Source of the DNA: Prorocentrum cordatum
Lineage: Eukaryota; Sar; Dinophyceae; Prorocentrales; Prorocentraceae
DNA: 64,000 nt
NCBI GenBank assembly: GCA_963575745.1
Contig: CAUYUJ010014593.1
Location: forward strand, 818,142-882,141
Direction of reading: 5' to 3'
This document shows, one piece after another, positions 12,030 through 22,337 of the stretch. How positions within the stretch are numbered: position 1 is the stretch's first letter; each line of letters opens with the position of its first letter. A program made the translations under genes and the position numbers. The notes beneath the pieces were generated by a model, which was not told the origin of the DNA, ran no database searches, and saw only the letters and a program-made list of their open reading frames with translations.

Positions 12030-12140
12030 AGCTGGGGAGGCCCGCTCGGCGCTGCAGCTGTTCCGTGCTGCAGCTGTTCGGCGAGGCCCGCGCGGCGCTG
12101 CAGCTGTTCCGCGCTGCAGCTGACGGCGAGGCTCGGGGAG
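12030..12140. repeat. Imperfect GC-rich tandem repeat
   Basis: The block GGCGCTGCAGCTGTTCCG and GTGCTGCAGCTG recurs twice with GAGGCCCGC between copies, directly after the stop codon of the preceding gene. Confidence 0.7.
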
Positions 12141-12467
12141 GCCCGCGCTTCGCAGGCCATGCTCATCTCCCAACTCTTCCCCATATGATCCATCTATTGC
12201 CCCGCCCCCTCGTCGTAGCCTTCGCGATTGCTCATCGTTTGAGTCGGGGTTCAATCGGTTGATTCGGCCACGGCCACCCTCGCCACGGCCGCCGCCCGCC
12301 TCGCCTTCGCCGCGATTCGCGCGGCAATCGCCGCGTCGCCGTCGCCCCATTCTCACTTCCTGCATCCTTCCTTCCTTCCTGCCCTTCCAACTTGTTACCA
12401 CATCCACTCTCCTTCGCCCTCCCCCCACCCTGGTCCTCGCCCCCTCCCCCCCTTTATGTGTTGTTCT

Positions 12468-12526
<59 letters not shown>

Positions 12527-12860
12527 CCCACCCTCTCTCTCTCTCTCACTCCCTCTCTCTCGCTCCCTCTCCTCCCTCTCTCCTTGTCTCGCTTTCTTTT
12601 CCCGTCGAAGTCGCGCCCTGTGTTGATAGCCCGTCGTCTCCTCTTCTCGCTCTCCTCAGCCTTGGTGCCGGATCCTGGCCTGCCCGCGCGGCGCTGGGAT
12701 CTGCGGCCTTGCGGCCTACCGGGGGAGCAGGCTCGACAATGTGCGTTTTGGTGCGGAGAAGTTGAACGCGTCATTGATTATGTGACGTTCCTCCGCTTGT
12801 TGATGGCACCGGCAAACGCCAGTCCCTGGATAGATAGCACCTGAAACGCGCGCGCGGTCG
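12141..12860. repeat. Pyrimidine-rich tract with (TC)n microsatellite
   Basis: An uninterrupted TC run lies at about 12473-12518 and a second at 12531-12548, within C/T-rich DNA. No gene is supported in this stretch. Confidence 0.85.
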
Positions 12861-12864
12861 CGCT

Positions 12865-13115
12865 TCTTGACGCTTCGCGTACCCCCGCCATCCCATCAAG
12901 AAACGATCAGCCCCAAAGACGGCCCCAGACGGCCTGAAGACGGCCCAATAGGCCAATATGCACCCAAGACGGCCCACTGCGGCTCCTTCACAGCCCCGAA
13001 GAGACGCGAAACAGCCCCAAGAGCCGCCAAGACACATCTACCGCTATCTTGGGCCATCTTGAAGGCCATCTTGCGCTCTCTGAGGCCCTCTTGGAGCCAT
13101 CTTGAGCCAACTTGG
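12865..13115. repeat. Degenerate 10-12 bp repeat of AAGACGGCC / CATCTTG words
   Basis: Short words such as AAGACGGCCC recur at helical-turn-like spacing, then their near-complement GCCATCTTG recurs from about 13050. The same words fill 63.5-63.9 kb. The block is followed by C and G runs at 13132-13182. Confidence 0.65.
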
Positions 13116-13554
13116 ACGCCGGCGCGGGCCGGCCCCCCCCCCCCGCCCAAACGCATGGGGATGGGGGTGGGGGGGGGGGGGCGCCTCCCGAGCAGGGAAA
13201 ATGAGGAGGATGGAAGAGGAAACGCCCTAGACCACCTGCGCCCAGAGGACTGGTGGGATTTTCCGTCGCCGCGCGTGTTCTAGGTTCGTTCAGATTGATC
13301 TCCGGCCGCGCGACTTCTTCTCGCGATCTTAGCTGCCTCGACGCGCCCGGTTTGATACGCAACGCGTGCCGCGTTCAAACCGCCCGTGTCAATACGTTGC
13401 GCGTTGGCTCAATGCGTTGGCCGTGTTTTGGCGAACGCATCGCTTCAGACCCACGTTTCAGTCTACGCGTTGAGCCCCGCATCCATGCGCTACGTGTTGC
13501 GTGTTGCGCATCGGGGCAGCTAAGCTCACGATTGATTTCCAGCCCTGCGAAGGG

Positions 13555-13815
13555 ATGCCGCCCAAGCAGTATCAGTATCATGCCCCTGTGCCGAGGAGGG
13601 CCACCCGTCGCAGGTTCGAGAAGATCTTCCGAGAGCTCGTCATCGTACGCTGGCAGCTCCGTCTCGTCTCTCGCCGTTTCAAGCGTCTGAGGTCCTTCGT
13701 CGCGAGCCAGAGGAACGCAGCTGACAGGATCATAGACGAAGATGATATGATGCAGCAGTACCACATCGGGCTCGTGAACCAGATTGCCGCCACGCAGGTC
13801 TCGGATTCCGACTGA
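13555..13815 (+). CDS. Small basic ORF, 86 codons
   Basis: ATG at 13555 to TGA at 13813-13815. The product starts MPPKQYQYHAP, has a basic helical middle (RRRFEKIFRELVIVRWQL) and an acidic end (ATQVSDSD). Composition is more protein-like than in other frames, and an open frame continues upstream to about 13501, so this could instead be a terminal exon. No family recognised. Confidence 0.4.
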   Translation: MPPKQYQYHAPVPRRATRRRFEKIFRELVIVRWQLRLVSRRFKRLRSFVASQRNAADRIIDEDDMMQQYHIGLVNQIAATQVSDSD

Positions 13816-14223
13816 GAGCGATGCCTTGGCTTCTCCTCTGCTCTTCTCGCTCTCCTGTTTTTCGATTTCAAACGCAGCCGCCCCCTCTTCTCGCCCTCTT
13901 CAGCTTTGGCCCAGCTTTCTGCTGGGAGCCCGCAGGCCCAGCAGCTCCGCCAAAGAGCCGGAGCCACCGACGAGCGTCAGGAGCGCCAGGAGGTCTGATC
14001 CTCCTTTTTCCTCCTTCCTCCTTCCTCGGTGCCATGTATGTGGCATGTGCGCATGTGCTCCCGTGAAATATCGATGCCGATGCCTCTCGGCATCCGTTCC
14101 GCCGCCCGCGCGGCAGTGCAGTCATGTTTGGGGCCGCCGCTGGGCAACGTTGGAGCATCTCGGAACCATCTTGCAACATCTGGGAATTTCTATGTTGGCG
14201 TCACAATATCTAGGCGTGGCTAT

Positions 14224-14325
14224 CTATAGGAGGGTCCATGCTGGCAGGAAATTCAATTCTAGATCGTCTGATTTTTTCTAAATTTTTGGAATTCTATTTC
14301 CTGGCAGCGTGAGCCCTCCTATAGA
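14224..14325. mobile_element. Short foldback element (MITE-like)
   Basis: Inverted arms at about 14223-14259 and 14288-14326 begin CTATAGGAGGG and pair over roughly 37 bases with a few mismatches. The AT-rich centre includes GATTTTTTCTAAATTTTTGG. It carries no coding capacity, and a clear target-site duplication was not seen. Confidence 0.55.
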
Positions 14326-14499
14326 GGGCACTCGATCGGGGCGGCTCAACCCATTCTTTCCGTACCCATGTCGGGCGTCCAAAAAGATGTTTTGCCCGTC
14401 TGCGGCAAGTTGGATCTAACGAGCGGTCGGGCCAGCGGCGGGACGCGTCCGTGGCCAGTCACAGCCGAAACGCGAGAGGTACAAAACGGGCGAACGAGC

Positions 14500-14694
14500 G
14501 CTTCTTGGCGCCACTGGCGGGGGGGGGGGGGGTCCCTCCCCCCCCCCCACAAACGAAGCAGCGGGGGGGGGGGGTCGGGAACCGCCCCCCCTCTTTCCCC
14601 GGAAAAAAGAGGGGGGGGTGCAACCCCACCCCTCCCCTCCCCGAGCCCTCCCGTGGGGGTTCCACCCCCCCCCCACACCCCCCACCCGCCGGCG

Positions 14695-14725
<31 letters not shown>

Positions 14726-14947
14726 ACGACACATCACATTCTTGCGCCAAGGGGGGTGGGTTCGAACCCCCCCCCTCCCCTACCCCCCCCCTAGCCGCAG
14801 GCAGCCGCCGACGCCGACGACGACGACGACGACGACGACGACACATTCTTGCGCCACGGGGGGGGGTTCCACCCCCCCCTCCCCAGGCCCTCCCGAGGGG
14901 GTTTCGAACTCCCCCCCTTTACTCGCCGCCGGCAAACGACGACGACC

Positions 14948-14986
<39 letters not shown>

Positions 14987-15000
14987 TCGTCGCAGATCTG
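14500..15000. repeat. Poly-G/poly-C blocks alternating with (GAC)n tracts
   Basis: (GAC)n tracts lie at about 14700-14731, 14812-14842 and 14938-14990. Between them are runs of G and C and repeated GGGTTCGAACCCCC-like palindromes. Long frames in this area are low-complexity artefacts. Confidence 0.85.
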
Positions 15001-15945
15001 CGCCAGCGCCCGCCCACCCGCGTTGGAAAATAAGGGGGGAGTGGAGCGAGAGTGGAGGAGGAACAGCAGCGGGAGGGCGCTGTGGGTCAGGGCTGGGAAC
15101 GGCAGTGGGCGAGAGAACGCGAAAAGGAGGGGGAGGAGAAGGAGAAGGAAAAGGACAAGAAACGGAGGAGGAGGAGGAACAGAAGGAGGACGAGGAGGAG
15201 GAAAAGGAGGAGGACGAGGAGAAGGAGGAGGAGGAGGACTGAGGAGGAGGAAAGGAGGAGGAGGGGGAGGGGGAGGGAGGGAGGAGGAGGAGGGGAGGAG
15301 GAGGAGGAGGGAGGAGGGAGGAGAGAGGAGAGGAGGAGGAGGAGGAGGAGGAGGAGGAGGAGGAGGAGGAGGAGAGAGGAGGCAGACTGCATACGCATCA
15401 GACTTTAGTGTCCCTCCCGCCCGACCCGACCCGCCCGATCGGGCTCGCCCGCCCGACCCGCCCGATAGGGTCCGCCCGTCCCGACCCGCCCGTTTGGGTT
15501 CTCATGTGTCATGCTGTATACGCATCAGACCTTGGTGTTCCGCCCGCCCGACCCGACCCTCCCGATGGGGTCCGCCCGCCAGACCCACCCGATAGGGCAC
15601 GCCCGTCCTGACCCGCACGTTACGGTTTTTCCTGTGTCATGCTGTATACGCATCAGATTGTGTCCCGCTCGCCCGACCCTACCGTCCGCACGCCCGGCCC
15701 GCCCGATAAGGTCCGCCCGTCCGGACCCGCCCGTTAAGGTTCTCATGTGTCATGCTGTATACGCATCATGCTTTAGTAGCCCGCCCGCCCGACCCGACCC
15801 ACCTGACCGGGGTCCGGCTGTCCCGACCCTCCCGCTAGGGTTCTCATGAGTCATGCTGTACACGTATCAGATTTTTGTGGCCCGCCCGCCCGACCCGATC
15901 AGCCCGATATGGTCCGCCCTCCCGGCCCGTCCGATAGGGCCCGCC
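14994..15945. repeat. Composite repeat block, copy 1
   Basis: This copy consists of a unique segment (14994-15120), a (GGA)n tract (15120-15375) and a minisatellite of about five units (15389-15945). Units carry GTCATGCTGTATACGCATCA and many CCCGACCCGCCCGAT sub-repeats. The unique segment matches 16255-16380 closely, so the block is duplicated about 1.26-1.27 kb downstream. Confidence 0.8.
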
Positions 15946-16075
15946 CGTCGTCGACGTCGACGTCATCGTCGTCATCGTCGTCATCGTCGTTGTCTTCGTC
16001 GTCGTCGTCGTCGTCGTCTTCGTCGTCGTCGTTGTGTCGTCGACGTGTCGTCGTCGTCGCCGACGACGACGACGA
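15945..16075. repeat. (GTC)n followed by (GAC)n: long inverted trinucleotide repeat
   Basis: About 110 bases of GTC/ATC repeat on the plus strand are followed at 16057-16073 by GAC repeat. The two can pair as a hairpin. This junction separates the two copies of the composite repeat block. Confidence 0.8.
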
Positions 16076-16254
16076 CACATTCTTTCGCCAGGGGGGGGGG
16101 TCGAACCCCCCCCCACCTCCCCAGGCCCTCCTGGGGGGGGTTCGACCCACCCCCCACCCCCTTTACTCGCCGCCGGCTAACGACGACGACGACGGCGACG
16201 GCGACGGCGACGGCGACTGCAACGGCGACGACGACGACACGACGAGGACGTCGT

Positions 16255-17410
16255 CGCAGACCTGCGCCTGCGACCGTCCACCCGCGTTGGAGAAGAACGA
16301 GGCGGGAGAGGAGCGGGGGGGAGGAGGAGGAACAGCAGCGGGAGGGGGCGGTGGTCAGGGTCGGGAACGGCAGTGGGCGAGAGAACGCGGAGAGGAGGGG
16401 GAGGAGAAGGAGAAAGAGAGGGAGGAGGAGGAGGAGGAGGAGGAGGAAGGAGGAGGAGGAGGAGGAAGAGTAGGAACAGGTGGAAGAACAGGAGGTGGAG
16501 GAGGGGGAGGAGAAGGAGGAGAGGAGGAGGAGGAGGTGGAGGACGCGGACGAGGAGGAGGAGGAGGAGGAGGGAGGAGGAGGAGGGGGAGGAGGTGGAGG
16601 AGGAGGAGGAGGAGGAGGGAGGAGGAGGAGGAGGAACAGGAGGAGGACTGAGGAGGAGGAGGAGGAGAGAGGAGGCAGACTGCACACGCATCGGACTTTA
16701 GTGTCCCTCCCGCCCGACCCGGCCCGACCCCTCGGGTCCGCTCGCCCGACCCGCCCGATAGGGTCCGCCCGTCCCGACCCGCCCGCTAGGGTTCTCATGT
16801 GTCATGCTGTAGACGCATCAGACCTTGGTGTTCCGCCCGCCCGACCCGACCCGCCCGATGGGGTACGCCCGCCCGACCCTGTCGATAGGGTCCGCCCGTC
16901 CGACCCGCCCGATAGGGTCCGCCCGTCCCGACCCGCCCGTTAGGGTTCTCATGTGTCATGCTGTATACGCATCAGATTTTATTGTCCCGCCCGCCCGAGA
17001 CGACCCGCCCGTTAGGGTCCGCCCGCCCGACCCGCCCGACAGCGTCCGCCCGTCCCGACCAGCCCGTTAGGGTTTTCGAATGTCGTGCTGTATACGCATC
17101 AGACTTTAGTGTCCCGCCCGCCCGACCCACCCGCCCGTTAGGGTCCGCCCGCCCTGCCCGCCCGATAGGATCCGCCCGTCCCGACCAGCCCATTCGACCA
17201 GCCCATTAGGGCTCTCATGTGTCATGCTGTACACGCATCAGACTTTAGTGTCCCGCCCGCACGACCCTACCCGCGCGATAGGGTTCCGCCCGTCCCGACC
17301 CGCCCTTTTTAGGTTTCATGTGTCATGATGGAAACGCAACAGACTTTAATGTCCCACCCGTTCGACCCGACCCGCCCGATAGGGTCCGCCCGCCCGACCC
17401 GTCTGATAGG
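16255..17410. repeat. Composite repeat block, copy 2
   Basis: Same order as copy 1: unique segment, (GGA)n tract (16385-16670), then about six minisatellite units (16680-17410) marked by ACGCATCAGACTTTAGTG and CGCCCGTTAGGGTT. Unit length varies from about 100 to 155 bases. Confidence 0.8.
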
Positions 17411-17417
17411 GTCCGCC

Positions 17418-17592
17418 AGTCTTCGTCGTCGTCGACGTCGTCGTCGTCGTGTTCGTCGACGTCGTCGTCGTCTTTCGTCGTCGTGTCGTCCTCGTCGTCG
17501 TCCTTTCGTTGGTCATCGTCTTCGTCGTCGCCGCCATCGTTGTCGTCGTCATCGTTGTGTCGTCGTCGTGATCGTGTCGTCGTCGTAGTTGT

Positions 17593-17631
<39 letters not shown>

Positions 17632-17998
17632 TTCGTCGTTGTGTCTTGCCGTGTCGTGTCGCAGTCGTCGTTGTCGTCGTCGTCGTCTTCGTCGTCGTCG
17701 TCATCGTCGTCGTCGTTGTCGTTGTTGTCGTCCGTCGTCGTTTGCTGGCGGCGACAGGGGGGGGGGGGAATCGAACGCCCCCCTCCTTGCACGAGGAGAG
17801 GGGGGACTCGCCGCCAGCAATGTTGTCGTCGTCGTTGTCGTCGGCGGCGGCGGCGGCCGGCTGCCGGCGGCGCGTAGGGGAAGGGGGCGGGTGCGGAGGG
17901 GGGTTCAAAACCCCCTCGGGTAGATGGGGTGGGTCGAACCCCCCTCGGAGGGCCCGAGGAGGGGGGGCGTCGAACCCCCCCCTTTGGCGCAAGAATGT

Positions 17999-18029
<31 letters not shown>

Positions 18030-18066
18030 GCGGCATCGGCGGCGGCGGCGGCATCGGCGTCGGCGT

Positions 18067-18100
<34 letters not shown>

Positions 18101-18125
18101 TGCCGGCGGGTAAGGGGGGGGGGTT
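17418..18125. repeat. (GTC)n and (GGC)n arrays with GGGTTCRAACCCC palindromes
   Basis: GTC repeats run from 17418 to about 17745, with a shorter block at 17825-17850. A GGC/GGCATC array fills 17998-18110. Between them the G/C-run palindromes seen at 14.6-14.9 kb recur in the opposite order, giving a partly mirrored arrangement around the minisatellite. Confidence 0.8.
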
Positions 18126-18836
18126 CAAAACCCTCCGGGGGGGCCCGGGGAGGGGGGAGGGAGGGGGGTTCGGACCTTCCAGTTCTTATGGGGGGGAGGC
18201 GGGGTGGGGCGGGGGGGTTCTGGGTTGGGGGGGGGTCCCCCCGGATTTTGACCCCTCTCATTAAGATTGTTTTGGAGTGGGGGGAGGGGGCCCCGGTTAT
18301 TTTACCCCCCCTTCAGATTTTTTTCCAGCATAGCCGCGGTGGATCGCGCTTCCTCAGACGGGAGGAGGAAATGGCCGCGGAACGGCCAGAAAACCGTCAG
18401 ACCATGCAGACCTTCAAGAGGCGTCCATGCGCCGTGAAAGCACACGCTGCGGGCGTTTTCCTCCGGTTTCGGGTCCCGGGGGTCGATCCAGCTCGAGAAG
18501 CCTTGCATCATAATGGGGTCGGGAGTTTGGGTTGCATTCTATGTAGGCCGCTGTTATTCATTCACGACGTCGGACCTTCAGCCCCCACGAGTGGTAGATG
18601 TCCTGGGAGACAGGGACCTGGGCCCAGGGCTGTGCCTCCACAGGGCGAGCTCTTCATCCTGGTGATGACTAGGGGGGGTGGATATCATGGCGGGGGCCAT
18701 GATATTTCCCCAGACTTCATGGCGCCTCTTCTTATTTCGTTACGTCCCTGGCCCACCCGCTGGGCCGCGCACGTGGCGCCGGTCATGATTTGCACCCCCC
18801 CCTCTTGGACACCCCCCTCTTGGCCGCTCCCGAGAG
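18126..18836. other. Non-coding stretch upstream of the Kelch exon
   Basis: G-rich DNA to about 18310, then mixed sequence without a supported gene. A perfect hairpin lies near 18683-18706 (ATATCATGGC, GGGG, GCCATGATAT), and ACCCCCCTCTTGG is directly repeated near 18800-18822. Confidence 0.45.
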
Positions 18837-19030
18837 GTACCTCAACGACCTGCACGGGCTGGACCTGGACACAAGCACCTGGTACTCGGTGAAGACGAGC
18901 GGGGAGAGGCCGCCGCCGCGGGCGAACCACGCGTCGGCCGTGGACGGCTTCCGGCTCTACATCTTCGGGGGCTGGGATGGCACGAAGCGGCTGAACGACC
19001 TCTACGTTCTGGACGCCGGCGGCGCGCCGA
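18837..19030 (+). CDS. Kelch-repeat exon
   Basis: The frame reads YLNDLHGLDLDTSTWYSV, then RANHASAVDGFRLYIFGG, then LNDLYVLD. This is one full Kelch blade with the diagnostic GG pair, the conserved Trp/Tyr strand, and the beginning and end of neighbouring blades. An acceptor AGAG precedes GTAC at the start. The donor was not fixed and lies between about 19010 and 19035. Kelch repeats form beta-propellers that bind partner proteins. The rest of the gene is missing or scattered, and the next matching exon is 3.2 kb downstream. Confidence 0.7.
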
Positions 19031-19779
19031 AGCCGCCATGGAGCAGAAAAGGGTCTTGAGGATGCTTTGCGTGTTATGCCTCCCTGGGCACACCACGGGC
19101 CCCGGGACGGTCAGCAAAACGTTTCTGGCTGAGAAGGTGGTTCCGTGGAAAAGATCCGGGATCCGGGATTCGTTTCTCTGAGGACCCGCTACGTTCATGC
19201 CGACGGGGGGGGCGCGGCAAGTGACTACAGTCGGCCCGGAGTAGTAGGTCGACACTGCCAAATCAAGTGTACCCTTGTGTCCTGAGTCTCGCGACCCATG
19301 CTTCCTACATTCCTGTGGCAATGTGGCCCTCGGAAGGGTCTTGTGTCCTCTCGTGTGTCCTGTCCAATCGAGTCCGACTGTATAAGGGGGCAGTGGACCG
19401 ACCGCCTCAGAAGCCGCCGCCCTCCGAGGGGGCCGCCCTCGCGGGAGGCCTTCTGAGAATCGCCACGCCTTCTCGGAAGGCCAGAGCTGGACCTAGACGC
19501 TGCTCTGCTGGACTTCGGCCGTGTCTTGTGATTTTTTGTTCTGGCAGGGGGGGGCACAGGAAGACAGGCAGAGCAACATGAAGCACAGAACGACAGCAAA
19601 AACGAACAGCAGCGTTGAGGTCCAGCCTTGCAGCCCCTCGCCCCACCCCATGGCCCACGTCTCTCTGCTCGAGCCGGCCCGCGGACGGACGATGCGTCCC
19701 CGGGGCCCACCCTGGCCGGAGCCGCGCCCTGGCCGCGGCGGTGGCAGCGTCAAAGGCTGGCCCGAGCCTTCCCCGAGCC

Positions 19780-19974
19780 TTCAGTCGGGCCTGTCCCCCT
19801 ACAGGGGGATGTTCGACGAGAAATTTAAAAGAATACCCCAAACATACTCCAACAAGGTCAAACAATATCTAAAAAATAGTACCCAGGCTATTTTTGGATC
19901 ATGTTCTGACTATTTTGGGGGTGTGTTTTATCTTTCGTCGAACATCCCCCTGCAGGGGGACAGGCCCGACTTAG
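19780..19974. mobile_element. Foldback MITE with about 36-bp terminal inverted repeats
   Basis: The outer arms AGTCGGGCCTGTCCCCC... and its complement match over about 36 bases with one mismatch (19783-19818 against 19936-19972), and the similarity continues weakly to the centre. CCCGAGCC flanks both ends (19772-19779 and 19975-19982), an 8-bp direct repeat that would fit a hAT-type target duplication. No coding capacity. It lies between the two Kelch exons. Confidence 0.75.
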
Positions 19975-20149
19975 CCCGAGCCACGACGCCGTGGACCGCG
20001 GCCCTCCGGGAGGGCGCCGCCCCTCCCCCCCCTCGCCCCGCCCCTCCCCCCCCTCTCCTGCGCGCCGCCGAGGACACGCGGGAGATGGCGTGGTCCCTCC
20101 TCCGGCCCACGGGCTGCGCGCCTCAGGCGACTGGCGGGAAGAGGAGGAG

Positions 20150-20665
20150 GGAGGGCGGGAAGGGGTGGAGGAAGAGGGGGGGAAGGGGGGGAGGAGGGAG
20201 GGAGGGAAGGGGTGGAGGAGGGAGGGAGGGAAGGGGTGGAGGAGGGAGGGAGGGAAGGGGTGGAGGAGGGACGGAGGGAGGGAGGGAAGGGGTGGAGGAG
20301 GGATGGTGGACACGGACGGTGGCACGCGCGCCGGGGCGTGCTCAGCAGCCGCTAGGTGCTTCGAGGCGGTTGTGTGCAAAGGGGGCTTTGCAGTGACGAT
20401 AGCGGTTCTGATAGCAGCAATCTTTATCAGTGATCCGGTTTCGTTCTTCACGGCTGACTCCATTGCTCTAGATGAAGCGGTCGAGGTTGTGAGGAAATCC
20501 ACGCTTGAAATAAGCAGCCGGCCATCCGACACGCGATTTGGGCTTCGAGAAAGAAGGAAAGAAAGAGGGATGGAGGGAGAAGGAGGGAGGAGGAGGAGGA
20601 GGAGGAGGAGGAGGAGGAGGAGGAGGAGGAGGAAGAGGAGGAGGAGGAGGAGGAGGAGGGAGGGT
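20150..20665. repeat. 24-bp purine tandem repeat and (GGA)n tract
   Basis: A unit GAGGAGGGAGGGAGGGAAGGGGTG is repeated about five times at 20165-20310. A second purine tract, mostly GGA, lies at 20575-20665. The 20330-20560 interval is ordinary sequence with an open frame of unclear meaning. Confidence 0.85.
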
Positions 20666-20933
20666 TAGAGCGACGGTCAAGCTGGAGGACGTCGGGGGCA
20701 ACGCATAATGGAGGAGGCTGGAGGGATGCATGAGGGGGGCGGCGAAGAGAGGGACGATGTCGAGGGGGGGACGAAGCAGGAGTCAGGAGGAAGAGGCGGA
20801 AGAGAAGGTGAATGAGCGGGAGCAACGGCGGGATGGATGGGGAGGACTAGGATAGGGATCGAGATAGTAGTGTCGAGATGGTGATGGGCATACTACTTAC
20901 AGCGTTGGACGCTGATGAGATTGTTGTTCTTGT

Positions 20934-20934
<1 letters not shown>

Positions 20935-21013
<79 letters not shown>

Positions 21014-21380
21014 ACGACTATGACGAGTGTGATTTTGACAATGTTGTTGGGAAGTTAAATGCGTAGGTTGATGCTCATGATATTGACGATGGTGATCATG
21101 ATCATGATATCGATGGTGTTGATGGTGATGCTTGTGATGGTGGTGATGTTGGCGATCATGTTGGCGATGGTTTTGCTTGCGATCATGGTGATGGTGGTGG
21201 TGATGGGTATCGTCGTGACGGGGACGACGCAGACGATAAGGATGCCGATGGTAATGGTGGCGCGGATGGTGGAGGTGGTGATGCATGATGACGGTGAGGG
21301 CGATGATGACGACGATGGCGATAGCGATCATGATGATCATGACGACGATGATGGTGATGCCGGTGGCGAGGAGGAGGGGG
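20935..21380. repeat. (GAT)n microsatellite passing into degenerate GAT/GGT repeat
   Basis: About 26 uninterrupted GAT units (20935-21013), then a gradually diverged array to about 21380. The low-complexity Asp/His frames here are not genes. Confidence 0.9.
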
Positions 21381-21599
21381 AGAACTTCTTGATTGTTAGT
21401 TGTTCTCCTTGTGCAACTCGGGCGCGCCTCACCCTCCTCCTGCCCCGTCCCCTCACCCACCTGCTGCTGCTCGTCCTCTCCCCGTTGCGGTTGCTCCTCG
21501 GGAATCCCAGGAGACATCAGACAACCGCTGAGCATTCGAGCACCTCCGAAGGCCACCGAAGGTCGCCGACATCCTCTGAACACTGCTTCCCTCCCTTCT

Positions 21600-22205
21600 C
21601 CCTTTTCCTCCCCCCCTCCTCCTCCTCCTCGCCCTTTCCCTCTCTCCTCCTCCTCCTCCTCCTCCCCCCCTCCTCCTCCTCCTCCTCCTCCCCCTCCTCC
21701 TCCTCCTCCTCCTCCTTCTCCTCCTCCTCCTCCGCTCACTTCTCCCTTTTCCTCCCCTCCTCCTCCTCCTCCTCCTCCTCCTCGCCCTTCCCCTCTCTTC
21801 CTCCATCCCCTTTTCCTCGCTCCTTCTGTCCCCTTCCCTCCCACCATCCCTCCATCTCTTTCCATCGCCTCATCCCCCTTCCCCTCTCTTCCTCCTCCCC
21901 TTCCCCTCTCTTCCTCCATCCCCTTCCTCCTCCCTCCAGTGCAGTCTGCCTCCGCCTCCGCCGCTCGCAGCGTGCCGCAGCGCCAGGCGTGCGCACCGGC
22001 CCTGCACAGCTGCCAGAGGGATCGACTGTACTGACCCTGGGCCTGGTTGCCGTAGGTATGCCTGCCATTCTGCATGGCACACATCCCCCCTCGTCGATTA
22101 GATCAAGGGGGCTCGAGGAGGAGGAGGAGGAGGAGGAGGAGGGGGAGGAGGGGGAGGAGGAGGAGGAGGAGGAGGAGGAGGAGGAGGAGGTGGAGGAGGA
22201 GCGCG
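21600..22205. repeat. (TCC)n tract followed by (GGA)n tract
   Basis: C/T repeats at 21600-21930 and G/A repeats at 22112-22202 lie in opposite orientation about 180 bases apart, so the two could pair. The tract ends directly at the acceptor of the next Kelch exon. Confidence 0.85.
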
Positions 22206-22211
22206 CCACAG

Positions 22212-22337
22212 GCGAGGGCGGGGATGACCCTGTCCGTCGTGCGGGATTACCTGTACCTCTTCGGCGGCTCCGGGCACACCACGCGTTGCTTCAACGACGT
22301 GCACGTGTACGACCCGAATGAGCGGGCCGCCTCGGGG
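22212..22337 (+). CDS. Second Kelch-repeat exon
   Basis: After the acceptor CCACAG the frame reads ARAGMTLSVVRDYLYLFGG and CFNDVHVYDPNE, the conserved FGG and the following strand of a Kelch blade. It ends at a donor GGG^GTGAGC. It is probably an exon of the same gene as 18837-19030, with the 3.2 kb of repeats between them as intron. Phase across the gap could not be checked because the first donor is uncertain. Confidence 0.65.

Noticed and set aside
13095-13110. TTGGCTCAAG on the minus strand, like the 3' end of the dinoflagellate spliced leader
   Set aside because: Only about 10 bases match, the rest of the leader (CCGTAGCCATTT) is absent, and the segment belongs to the repeated CATCTTG/CAAGATGG words.
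17000-17070. TTAGGGTT in the minisatellite as an interstitial telomere repeat
   Set aside because: It occurs once per unit of 100 or more bases, never in tandem, so it is part of the unit sequence.
14500-18130. Long open frames of 100-360 codons in GC-rich and trinucleotide repeats
   Set aside because: They consist of poly-Gly, Pro, Arg, Ser or Asp from repeats, are open in many frames at once and show no protein motif.
20330-20560. Hydrophobic stretch (GGFAVTIAVLIAAIFISD) as a membrane-protein exon
   Set aside because: It has no clear splice borders or family match and is flanked by purine repeats. Too weak to call.
20897-22084. 395-codon minus-strand ORF rich in His, Gly and Glu
   Set aside because: It is generated by GAT and TCC/GGA repeats, with no non-repetitive domain.
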